This document shows, piece after piece, positions 6,740-15,700 of a DNA stretch of 44,904 bases. Positions within the stretch are counted from its first letter, which is position 1. Each line of letters starts with the position of its first letter. Under the pieces are notes generated by a model. The model did not search any database and was not told the DNA's origin. It was given only the letters and a program-made list of their open reading frames with translations. The translations under genes were made by a program, and so were the position numbers. Origin of the DNA: Micromonospora sp. AMSO31t (GTDB taxonomy: Bacteria > Actinomycetota > Actinomycetes > Mycobacteriales > Micromonosporaceae); contig NZ_WBKT01000036.1 of assembly GCF_008868175.1 (NCBI RefSeq), forward strand, positions 1 to 44,904, written 5' to 3'.

Positions 6740-8920
6740 TCAGCGGTACAGACGCAGTCGGGGGCGCAGGTCCGGCGCGGGCGCGGCACATCCCGAGAGC
6801 TCGAGGCGCCGACCGTCGTCGGCGGTGTCCTCGCCCCGCTTCCGCTCCCGGATCAGCAGGAACGCGAGGGAACGGCCGCGAGCGCGGCGCAGCGCGTCGG
6901 TGACGTCGAGCCGGATGGGACCGGTGGCACCGGTCGCCGTGAGCTGACCGGCCGGGTGGAGCCGGTCGCCCACCGAGGTGGGCCGGACCGCGTCCGGGTC
7001 GAGGTACGGCGCTGACTCCCAGGTCAGGTCGCGCCCGGTCCAGGACGTTTCCGTCATGACGTACGCCATGACGGTCAGCGGGGCCCCGTCCGTGCTGCGG
7101 CCGTGCATCTCGAGTACCGCCCGGCGCGCTGCCGGCCCGCCGCCGAGATCGAAGGCGAGGTAGCTCACGGCCGAGGCGCCGCCTGGGTCAAGGGCGATGG
7201 CGAGGCTCTGCTCGGCGCCGCCGGAGGGCTGGGCGGCCTGGCTCACCGAGGCGTCGGCGTAGGCCTTGATCGAGCGTGACTCGCCGGGGTCGGCCACGGT
7301 GATCAACCAGACGGCCTCGGCGGGTTGGGTCAGCGTGATCCTGCCGTCGGCGGGCAGCGGGACGACCGTCGTGATGCCTCCGCTGTACGTCGGGCTCACC
7401 TCCTCGACGACGACCTCGCCCCCGCCGAGGCCCAGCCCGCCGAGGTCCAGGGAGACGGAACCCGCGGGGCCGCCACTGGCACGGGGCAGCCAGAGGTGGT
7501 GGCAGCGGGTCCGCTGGTCGCGGCTGACCGGGATCGTCCCGCCGTCCCCGGTGACGGCGTGCAGCAGCCGGCGCTGCTGGCCGGCGAAGCCCTTCGCGAA
7601 GAGGCGGTTCACCTCGGCGGCTTTCGTGGAGCCATGGATGTCGTAGACGCCGCTGTGCTCGACGTGGTAACAGCCGGTGCCGTACGGGATGCCGTTGGCG
7701 CGCATGGTGTCCTGGAACTTGAACACGATCATGCCCTCGGCCTGAGCGGTGACCGCCTCGCCCCAGATCCGAGCCAGGTCACAGTAGATCAACGGGGTGT
7801 CGAGATCGTCTCCGCTGGTCTCGAACGCGCTGGTGTTGCGGCGGTTGAACTCGGAGTAGACGATGGGCAGCTCCGCGCCGGTCGGGGTGTATTCCCGCAT
7901 CCGCTGCCGCATCATCGCGAACTCGTACGCGTAGACGTCCGCCGTCTTGTTGTACTGGTGGGTGTCGAACACGTGGAAGATGTCGTAGTCCACCTGGGTG
8001 CCGTGGTAGTCGGTGCGCAGGTTCCGCAGCGAGATCTCGCCCCAGCCGTACCGGTCGTCGCGGGCATCGGCGTCGGGGTCGGCGTCCATGTGATCGTTCC
8101 CGCGTGAACTGGACACGTGGGTGACGACTGGCGCGTGGACGAGGGGCCGCAGGCGCCTGCCGTAGCGCTGGTTGACGTCGGCGATCGCGCATCGCACGGC
8201 GTCCGACGCGATCTGCAGCCCGCGGATGTAGATCTGCTGGTCAACGATGTCCTTGGCGGCGCTGGGGTGGTCGGGCTCGTTGACGAAGTTGAAGCGCTCC
8301 ACGTCGTGGTCCCGGGCCAGGTGGTAGGTGAGCGCGTAGTGCTTCTGCCACTGCTGCCACAGCCCCGACCACGGGCTGTTCCAGCGCAGCTGCGCGGCCT
8401 CGATGATCGGGGTGATGCCGAGCCGCTTGAGCTCGGCGAGCTGGTGGTTGAGCCGGTAGAAGTTGGTGCTCGAGTAGACGTGGTGCTCGAACACCTCGCG
8501 CAGCAGTGCCCAGTCGAGGAAGCGGTTCTGCTCAGGGCTGCGGCGCAGTTCGTCCTTCGCCACGTCGAACGCATCGATGTCGGCGATCCCGGCGCCCGGG
8601 TCGAAGGCCTCGTCGGGACACCAGTCCTCGAAGGACGCGAAGAAGCGGACCGCGTTGACGCGGGAGTACGCCAGCCAGGCGCTGGTGTTGCTGCCGGGCA
8701 TGAAATGACCGGTGTTGTAGCCGACGAGGGGCATTCCGCGGCCGGCCGGGGCCGTCGACACCACCACACTCAGCGGGCCGCCGTCGGGGGCGGCCGCCGC
8801 CGCGCGGCCGCTCCGAGCCCCGGCCATCGTCGCGGCGGCGGTGAGCCCGAGGCCGCCGAGCAGGGTGCGCCGGCTCAGGCCCCGGGACGGGTGGACTCCG
8901 TCCGGCACTTGACTCTGCAT
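6740..8920 (-). CDS. Tat-exported clan GH-A glycosidase of unassigned family with C-terminal DNRLRE/CBM96-like domain
   Basis: A 726-residue exported protein. The Tat leader is SRRTLLGGLGL (residues 16-26). A TIM barrel follows: it opens with GYNTGHFMPGSNTSAW (67-82), has the predicted acid/base in FNFVNEPD (E215) and the nucleophile in IVYSEFNRR (E357). The opening and overall layout recall GH86 (agarase/porphyranase-like) enzymes, but I cannot confirm that family. Residues about 570-726 form a separate beta-sandwich (YADASVSQAAQ, LAFDLGG, LDVTDALRRARG) typical of DNRLRE/CBM96-type modules that bind acidic polysaccharides. It sits between the two GH79-like paralogues, suggesting it exposes the ends they trim. 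GGGAG precedes the ATG. Confidence 0.7.
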   Translation of the reverse strand: MQSQVPDGVHPSRGLSRRTLLGGLGLTAAATMAGARSGRAAAAAPDGGPLSVVVSTAPAGRGMPLVGYNTGHFMPGSNTSAWLAYSRVNAVRFFASFEDWCPDEAFDPGAGIADIDAFDVAKDELRRSPEQNRFLDWALLREVFEHHVYSSTNFYRLNHQLAELKRLGITPIIEAAQLRWNSPWSGLWQQWQKHYALTYHLARDHDVERFNFVNEPDHPSAAKDIVDQQIYIRGLQIASDAVRCAIADVNQRYGRRLRPLVHAPVVTHVSSSRGNDHMDADPDADARDDRYGWGEISLRNLRTDYHGTQVDYDIFHVFDTHQYNKTADVYAYEFAMMRQRMREYTPTGAELPIVYSEFNRRNTSAFETSGDDLDTPLIYCDLARIWGEAVTAQAEGMIVFKFQDTMRANGIPYGTGCYHVEHSGVYDIHGSTKAAEVNRLFAKGFAGQQRRLLHAVTGDGGTIPVSRDQRTRCHHLWLPRASGGPAGSVSLDLGGLGLGGGEVVVEEVSPTYSGGITTVVPLPADGRITLTQPAEAVWLITVADPGESRSIKAYADASVSQAAQPSGGAEQSLAIALDPGGASAVSYLAFDLGGGPAARRAVLEMHGRSTDGAPLTVMAYVMTETSWTGRDLTWESAPYLDPDAVRPTSVGDRLHPAGQLTATGATGPIRLDVTDALRRARGRSLAFLLIRERKRGEDTADDGRRLELSGCAAPAPDLRPRLRLYR

Positions 8921-8964
8921 GGTGTGGCTCCCGTCGTCGTGGATGGTCGGGGGCGTCTGACCGG

Positions 8965-10623
8965 TCAGTGCGAGAAGGTGACGAGTTGCGCGGTGCCGGG
9001 CGCGACGGTGACCGCCGCCGACCGCTGGTCGACCGGCACCGTGCCCGGGCGTGGGGTGCCCGTGGCGGTGCCGGCGGGTGAGATCTGCTGGTCGCCGAGG
9101 GTGATGCGGCCGGCGTCGAGGGACGCGAGCCCGCCGGGTGCCGTGCTTCGCAGGGTCACGGCTCGCGCGGTGCGGTAGGCCGCGGGCAGGTTCAGCGCGA
9201 CAGTGTCGCCGGTGCTGTCGGCGGCGGCGGGATCCTGGACGTTGATGAGGACGACGGTGAGGCTTCCGTCGCGGCCCAGGACGGCGTACGCGCGAATCCG
9301 GTCGAGGGCGGTGTCGGGCAGGTCCAGGTCGACGAACTTGCCGGTGGGCACCTGGCGGAACGCCCAGATCCCGTAGTAGAGGGCGTTGGCGGAGAGCTGC
9401 CCGGCATCCAGCGCTGCCGGATCGGCCGCGCAGAACGCGCCGTAGTAGCGGTACGAAATCGGATAGTCGGCGGACTCACGCGGCTTGAAGTCGCCGCAGA
9501 CGGCGGCGGTGTTGGTGTGGAACTGCACCCGGTCGACGCCGCTCCGCGCGCCCTGCAGCAGGTAGTCCAGCGACCACAGCGCCGTGGCGTAGGAATTGCT
9601 GACTCCCGGCATCCCGCTGCACGAGGCACTGTTCGATTCGTTGATCGTGGACGGGACGGTGCCGTGCAGCCGCGCGCTGACCGCCCGCATGCCGGCCAGC
9701 TTGGCCCGGGTGTTGAGGTGCGTCTCCGCGGACATCAGCTGCTGGATGGTCATGGTCCGGCCGCTGCAGTGGCTCCACGGATACCAGTGCGAGGACAGCT
9801 CGGCGAGCACCTGCTGCGGCTTGACGGAGCCGTCGGCCAGCGCGGCGGTCACGAACTCGTCCTCCCTGGTGCTGCTCTTCGCGCCGCTGGGCGAGGGCCC
9901 GGCTATCTTCAGCCGAGCATGCGGCACCGCGGTGCTGATGGCGGCCTGGTAGCGCTTGGCCGTCTCCCACATCTCCCCGCCGGTCAGGGTGGTGACGTTG
10001 TCGTACTCATTGCCGAGCTCGACGGCCAGCAGGTCATCGCCCAGGGTGTCGTGCGCCGCCTTCACCTCGGCGACCACCTGTTCGAGGCTCACGTCCGGCG
10101 ACGGGTCCCGCAGCGGGTTTTTGATCTTCGACGGGTCGACGACCGTCTTCAGCGGGGCGCCGAGGGTGACCTTCCAGCCGGAGGCGTCCAGGAGCTGCTT
10201 GAGGTGGTCGAGGTCGGCCTGGTCGACGGTGCCGCCGATCGCCTCCGGCGGGGCCGGCACGTCGGCCCACTTCCCGAAGGCCGGCCAGACCAGGTCCATC
10301 GAGTAGCCGCCCAACCGGAGCACACCGGGGCCCAGCGTGCGCAGCCGTTCGGCCATCCGCTCCCTGGTCAGGAAGCCGTGCGCGAAGTCCGCCGACTCTA
10401 CAGAGAACCCCTGGAAGTCGTCGGACAGCCGGGCGCTGTGCTCGTCAACGCTGGCGGTGATGGTCAGTTCGGTGGTCGCCGGTGCGGCGTCGCCGGCGAC
10501 GGCTGCGCTACCGGGGTACGGCACCAGCGCCGCGACCGCGGCGCTCACGACGAGGCACCGGCGCAGCCGCCGGTGGCCACCGGAGCCGGGGCTCGCCGGC
10601 CCTCGACCTGTGACGTCGCGCAT
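8965..10623 (-). CDS. Secreted GH79-like beta-glucuronidase (copy B)
   Basis: A 552-residue exported enzyme, paralogous to copy A. The ATG at 10623 is preceded by GAGGAGGA and followed by an arginine-rich hydrophobic leader (RRLRRCLVVSAAVAAL); a much longer upstream frame is not used. Barrel motifs are conserved: LRLGGYSMDLVWP, VELGNEYDN with acid/base E206, and INESNSAS with nucleophile E329, then SCSG. The C-terminal beta-sandwich ends in GTAQLVTFSH. The greatest divergence from copy A is in the leader and in surface segments around residues 245-270, so the two may differ in which glycan context they accept. It lies second in the leftward operon. Confidence 0.82.
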   Translation of the reverse strand: MRDVTGRGPASPGSGGHRRLRRCLVVSAAVAALVPYPGSAAVAGDAAPATTELTITASVDEHSARLSDDFQGFSVESADFAHGFLTRERMAERLRTLGPGVLRLGGYSMDLVWPAFGKWADVPAPPEAIGGTVDQADLDHLKQLLDASGWKVTLGAPLKTVVDPSKIKNPLRDPSPDVSLEQVVAEVKAAHDTLGDDLLAVELGNEYDNVTTLTGGEMWETAKRYQAAISTAVPHARLKIAGPSPSGAKSSTREDEFVTAALADGSVKPQQVLAELSSHWYPWSHCSGRTMTIQQLMSAETHLNTRAKLAGMRAVSARLHGTVPSTINESNSASCSGMPGVSNSYATALWSLDYLLQGARSGVDRVQFHTNTAAVCGDFKPRESADYPISYRYYGAFCAADPAALDAGQLSANALYYGIWAFRQVPTGKFVDLDLPDTALDRIRAYAVLGRDGSLTVVLINVQDPAAADSTGDTVALNLPAAYRTARAVTLRSTAPGGLASLDAGRITLGDQQISPAGTATGTPRPGTVPVDQRSAAVTVAPGTAQLVTFSH

Positions 10624-10652
10624 CTCGGTCCTCCTCAGGCAGGTGGCGGAAG

Positions 10653-12341
10653 CTAATGCCGTCCGCGCTGGGCGAGGTAGAGGTCCTCGACGGACGGGGC
10701 CGATCCGTGGTCGGCGAGCAGCGACTCCAGGTCGCCGGAGAAGTCGCGGGCCAGGCCGCTGCCGGTGTCCTCGACGCCCTGCACGCCGACCGTCGCGCTG
10801 CGCGGCGCCACGTCGGCGATGGTGATCGCGTACGGGCGGCTGTTGGTGATCCGGACGTTCCAGTGCGCCATCCGCGCGCCGAAGAGGGGGCCCGACGCGG
10901 CTGATCCGCCCACCCGCCCGTTGTTCTCCAGCGTGATGTTCGTCCGGACGTTCTCGAACGGGAGCGCCCGGTGGGTGTCGAACGTCCCCTCCGCCATGCG
11001 CCCGCCGCGGTACACATTGCCGGCCGAGAGGCCTTCGACGTTGAGGCCGTGGTGGATCGCCCCGGAAGCGACGGGAACGGTGAACCGCTCGATCTCGAAG
11101 TCCTCGACCAGGTTGTCCGTGGACTGCATGCGGCAGGCGAAGCTGTGGTGGGCGGCCCGCCCGCCGACGGCGACCCCGGTGATGGTGACCGACTTGGCAG
11201 TGGTGAGCCCGAAACCGAGGTCGCAGTTCTCCACGCGGACGTCGCGGGCCCAGCAGTCGTGCGCCGCCTGGAAACACACCCCGTTGGAACCCGGATGCCG
11301 GTTGTGCGCGGTCTGCGGCACGAGCTCGTTGCGGATCGTGAGGTTCTCGACGCCGGCGTCGCTCACGGTCGGCCCGATCGCGCGCAGCCGCGCCGGCCAG
11401 CCGGGCCGGAGATCGTACTTGAGCGGCTGCGCCAGCCGGACGACACGCTCGCCGAGCACCGCCTCCACCCGCACCGGCCACTGCAGGGTCGCGTACTGCA
11501 CGTACTGCCCGCCGGATCCGGTGACGAGCTGGGGCGCCGAGCGGGGCCAGTCGTAGTCGCGGGTGCCGGGTACGTCGCCGGCGAGGTGCTGCAGCAGGCT
11601 CGCGTCCGGCGGGTTCTGGCACTCCAGCACGACCATGTCGCCGGCCGTCAGCCGGTCGGTGCCGGAGATCACCAGGGTTCGCTGGCCGCGGGACGCCGCG
11701 CCGACCTCGGCGAGCACGTCACCGAGCAGCCATCCCTCGGTGCCCGCGTAGTCCTCGGCCTCCGAGCGGGCGCGCCGCTCGGGCGCGACGAACCAGATCT
11801 GCCCGCCGGTCCAGGACCAGCGGCTGTTGCCGTTGGACTGGCGGTTCGGCCGGTAGCCGTCGTCGAGGGTGCGCGTGAAGTGCAGCACCGTGGCGTCCCG
11901 GCCGGTTCCCCTGAGCACCACCCCCGACCAGTGCATCCACACCGGCCCGGAGAGCGTCCAGGTCCCCGGGGGCACCAGCACCACGCCCCCGCCCTGCTCC
12001 CCTGCCTGCCGTACCGCGGCGTTGAACGCCGCCGTGCAGTCCGTCCCGTTCGGACGGGCACCGAAGTCGGTGACCTTCGTGGCGACCGCGGGCCGCGGCG
12101 GTCGCCGGCCGAGCCGGTAGCCGGCGGCGGTGATGTCCGGGAGCAGCGGATGACAGCCGGGGGCCTCCCGCCACTGCCGCAGGAGGTCGGCGGCGGCGTC
12201 AGGGGCCGGTCCGGGTCCGCCGGGCTCCGCCGCCCGGGCGGGCGGAGTCACGCCGGCGAGGGTGGTGGCGGCGGTGGCAGCCGCGCCCAGGCCGAAGAGT
12301 CCACGTCGGGTGATGGCGGGATCCGTGAGTGGTGGCGCCAT
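10653..12341 (-). CDS. Tat-exported right-handed beta-helix protein, pectate-lyase superfamily
   Basis: A 562-residue exported protein and the first gene of the leftward enzyme operon. The leader TRRGLFGLGAAA (11-22) is Tat-like. The first coil of a Pectate_lyase_3-type helix is clear at about 86-130 (VTDFGARPNGTDCTAAFNAA ... GGGVVLVPPGTW). Repeated coil patterns follow (VENLTIRN, VRVENCDLGF, VTITGVAVGG, VRTNITLENN). The family includes lyases, hydrolases and epimerases, and no diagnostic GH28 or pectate-lyase catalytic set is visible, so the reaction is unassigned. Company with GH79 and GH28 enzymes points to an acidic polysaccharide. GAGGAGA precedes the ATG. Confidence 0.75.
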   Translation of the reverse strand: MAPPLTDPAITRRGLFGLGAAATAATTLAGVTPPARAAEPGGPGPAPDAAADLLRQWREAPGCHPLLPDITAAGYRLGRRPPRPAVATKVTDFGARPNGTDCTAAFNAAVRQAGEQGGGVVLVPPGTWTLSGPVWMHWSGVVLRGTGRDATVLHFTRTLDDGYRPNRQSNGNSRWSWTGGQIWFVAPERRARSEAEDYAGTEGWLLGDVLAEVGAASRGQRTLVISGTDRLTAGDMVVLECQNPPDASLLQHLAGDVPGTRDYDWPRSAPQLVTGSGGQYVQYATLQWPVRVEAVLGERVVRLAQPLKYDLRPGWPARLRAIGPTVSDAGVENLTIRNELVPQTAHNRHPGSNGVCFQAAHDCWARDVRVENCDLGFGLTTAKSVTITGVAVGGRAAHHSFACRMQSTDNLVEDFEIERFTVPVASGAIHHGLNVEGLSAGNVYRGGRMAEGTFDTHRALPFENVRTNITLENNGRVGGSAASGPLFGARMAHWNVRITNSRPYAITIADVAPRSATVGVQGVEDTGSGLARDFSGDLESLLADHGSAPSVEDLYLAQRGRH

Positions 12342-12372
12342 GTTCTCTCCTCAAGGCGGTGCGGCGCGGACC

Positions 12373-12386
12373 TGAAATCGTTTGCG
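12373..12386. promoter_or_regulatory. LacI-type operator, leftward promoter
   Basis: TGAAATCGTTTGCG lies at the expected start of the leftward transcript. It differs at only three of 14 positions from the operator inside the lacI promoter at 27744 (TGAAACCGATTGCA). Confidence 0.7.
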
Positions 12387-12439
12387 GTCCGACGTTCACG
12401 ACACCAAAGACTTGGCCGGGGGTCAATGCGTTACAAGCC

Positions 12440-12453
12440 TGAAACTTGTTTCA
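12440..12453. promoter_or_regulatory. Inner palindromic operator 1
   Basis: TGAAACTTGTTTCA, half sites TGAAAC and GTTTCA around two bases. It lies 13 bases upstream of the leftward -35 and is identical to the site at 12543. Confidence 0.7.
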
Positions 12454-12542
12454 ATGCCACTCCCACAACCCGGCGGTCTCCTTCAACAGTGAGGCGGAAA
12501 CAGCCGGTAGAAGGGGTGACGGCCGCTGGAGTGGCTGGCTTC

Positions 12543-12556
12543 TGAAACTTGTTTCA
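12543..12556. promoter_or_regulatory. Inner palindromic operator 2
   Basis: An exact copy of the 14-mer at 12440, lying 14 bases upstream of the rightward -35 (TTGACG). Confidence 0.7.
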
Positions 12557-12607
12557 TCCCGCTGGACGCATTGACGGGGGCGTCGCCTTTTGTTGCCATC
12601 AGATAAC

Positions 12608-12621
12608 CGCAAACGGTTTCA
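12608..12621. promoter_or_regulatory. LacI-type operator, rightward promoter
   Basis: CGCAAACGGTTTCA, in reverse TGAAACCGTTTGCG, sits where the rightward transcript should begin and mirrors the site at 12373. Confidence 0.7.
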
Positions 12622-12705
12622 GGAGCCTGCCACCGCCCGGGACGGCGACGGCACCTGACCGGTGCGCGGGACCGCCCGGACCACTACACCCGCGAGGACG
12701 CTGTC

Positions 12706-15700
12706 ATGAGGATCCGGCTACCCAGAACGATCGTCGCCTGCCTGTCCGCCAGCATCGTCGCGCTGGCGCTGGTGCTCGTCGCACCCGTCGGTGGCGCCGA
12801 CGCGGCCGACCCGGCACTCCGGTTCAAGAGCCCGAGCGGCCGCCGGCTCAGCGGCACGGTGGATCTCGAGGTCACGGCCCCACCGGGGACCACTGCTGTG
12901 CGGTTCTACCTGGACGACGTTCAGCTGTCGGAGCTGACAGACCTCTACGCGCGACAGACGAAGACCGCGCCGACCTGGGCGACCGCGACGGACGCGACGT
13001 GGTTCCCGAACGGGGCACACGATCTCCGGGCCGAGGCCGACACCCCGTCGGGCACGCTCACCGTGACCAAGCAGGTCGTGACGACCGCCCCGCCCGCCGG
13101 GCCGGGCCGCACCCGCCTGACCGGAGGCTGGCGCTTCTCCACCGCCTCCGAACTGCCGGCCGGGGCACTGGACGGCGCCGTGCCGCCGGCGGTCCGGCCC
13201 GAGCACGACGCCGGCAACTGGCCGCTCATCGTGGTACCCGACTCATTCGGGGCGGTACGGGCGAGCTGGAACGACGACAACGGCGTGCTCGGGGTCTACC
13301 GGCGGACCATCGACCTCGACGCGCCCGACCCGGGTGAGCGGACCGCTCTGGTCTTCGAGTCGTGCTTCTGGACCTGCCGGTACTTCGTCAATGGCGTCGA
13401 TGTCGGCACCAGCACCGGTGGTTACCTGCCCACCCGGCTCGACGTGACCGACGCGGTCCGCGCCCGGACGAACACCATCGCGGTGGTGGTCGACAACCGG
13501 GTCTCGGAGATGGGCGAGTACGCCCGCCCGGTCCAGGGCCTGTACTGGAACTGGGGTGGCCTCCTACAGGAAGTACGCCTCGAGCGCTCCCCCGCCGTCG
13601 CCCTGACCGAGACCCGGGCCGAGGGCACCGCGTCCGGTCGGCTGACCGTACGCCCGACCGGGGTCAACGCAAGCGGCATTCGGCAGCAGGTGTCCGCGAT
13701 GCTGACGGTCGACGGGCCGGACGGCAGGCGCGTGCTCGGCCCGACGCGGGTGACCACCACGATCCCCGCCGGCGGCGGCGGCGCCACACCGATCACGCTC
13801 GACGTCCCCGCTCCCGCGCTGTGGGACCTGGACCACCCGAACCTGTACACGGTGCGCCTGCGCCCCCTCGGTGACGCCGCCTGGCGGGAACTGGTCGAGC
13901 AGACCGGCTTCCGCACCGTCGCCGTCGACGGCCTCGACCTGCTGCTCAACGGCAAGCCGATCAAGGACCTGCCGGGCTTCAACCGGCACGCCGATTACGC
14001 CGGGCTGGGTCGTACCCAGCCGGACGGGCTGGCCGACCGGGAGATCAAGCGGCTGCACGACAAGGGCTTCCGCATCTTCCGGCCCGCGCACTACCCGACC
14101 ACCCCTGCGGAACTGGACGCCGCCGACCGGTACGGACTGCTGGTCATCGAGGAGATCAACAACATCAGCTCGCAGCCGGGAACCTTCCTCGGCCGCGCCG
14201 ACGTGCAGGAGTTCGGCAAGCGGACGCTGGCCCGGATGATCGGCCGCGACCGCAGCCACCCCAGCCTCTTCGCCTGGTCGGTCGGGAACGAGAATGCCAC
14301 CGAGACCGACGGCGCGGTGGACTACGTGCGCACCGTCATCGCCCACGGGCGCAGCCTCGACCCGACCCGGCTCTACACGCAGGTCTCCCACCGGCACACC
14401 CGCGACCGCGCGTATCCCTACCAGGACTTCTTCGCCACCAACTACTACGCCGGCTGGTACTCGACGCTGGAGAGCCTGACCTCGCATCTGGACGCGTTGC
14501 AGAAGATGACCGGCCAGCCCATCCTGCTCAGCGAGTACGGGGCGGAAGCCGTCCACCAGCGCGCCGGCCTGGATCGCGGCACCGAGTACTACCAGGCCTA
14601 TCTGGTCGACGAACACAACCGGCTGCTGCACGACCGCCCGCACCTCATCGGCAAGATGTACTGGACCTCCACCGAGTTCTGGTGCACCCCGACCTGGGGT
14701 TCGGGGCAGAACCCGGAACCCGTCCCGCCCTTCCACACCAAGGGCCTCGACACCTACCAGCGGGAGCACAAGCTCGGCTGGCGGGTGATGTTCTCGCCGG
14801 TGCGGATCGCGCGGGCCAGCGTCCTCGCGGCGCCACTCGACCGGCCGGCGTCGTTGCGCCAGCGGGTGACGATCGTGGACGCGCTCGGCCACGGCGGGCA
14901 CGGGACGGTGGTGGTCGAGCCCCCGCCGGGCTTCGCCGCCCAGCCGGTGCCCTTCACGGTGCCCGTCGGCGGCGAGACCACCGTCGAGGTCACGCTGACC
15001 GGCACGCTCACCGCCGAGCACGTCTCCTCGACCGGGTTCGTCCGGGCCGTCGTCGACAGCGACACCGAGGCCCTGCCAGTGCCCTTCACCGTCCGCAGCC
15101 TCGACAGCGTCACCAGCCCGGCCGGGGACGACTTCCCGTCCGGCACGCTCGACCCCGGCTGGCAGATCGTGCGCCCGGACGACTCTGGGTGGAGCCTGCA
15201 GGACCGGCCGGGCGCGCTGCGGCTGTCGACGCTGCGCGGCGGCGAGACGGGGGCCGGCGGCGACGGGCGGAACCTGTTCCTGCGTACCGACACGCCACAG
15301 TCCGACTTCACCGCCGCCGCCACTGTCGAGGCACCCGACCTCTCCGCGGACTTCCAGCAGGTCGGGCTCTACGCGTACGTCGATGACGACAACTATGTGA
15401 AGGCCGACCTCGGCTGGGTCGACGGGCGGCGCGCGCTGGAGATTCTGACCGAGTCGGGTGGGAAGGTCGGCGCCCGGTCGTCGGTGCCGTACGACGGGCG
15501 GTCGGCCCGGCTGCGCCTGGTACGCCGGGGCACCGACGTCGCCGCGGAGTACTCGAGCGACGGCCAGTACTGGTATCGGCTCGGAAGCGCGAGCCTCGCC
15601 GGGTCACCGAAGGTGGCGGTGCAGGCGGTCGGCGGCGGCACCGCGCCACCCGTCGTCCCGACGTACGTCGACAACCTGATTGTGCGGGCCTCCGGGCACG

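Larger units (their letters stand above)
12342..12705. promoter_or_regulatory. Divergent control region of the two enzyme operons
   Basis: This 364-bp gap has no gene. Each side shows the same order: TGAAACTTGTTTCA, then 13-14 bases, then a GCATTGAC-type -35 (TTGACC 12426-12421 leftwards; TTGACG 12571-12576 rightwards), then a weak -10, then a LacI-type palindrome at the expected transcription start. Leftward -35 to -10 (12403-12398, TGTCGT) spacing is 17 bp. The outer sites would block transcription starts; the inner pair, 103 bp apart, suits looping or an activator. Confidence 0.75.

Noticed and set aside
8965..11622. 885-residue leftward frame
   Set aside because: The first 333 residues are antisense-frame, arginine/alanine-rich shadow of the beta-helix gene. 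ATG 10623 with GAGGAGGA is the true start.
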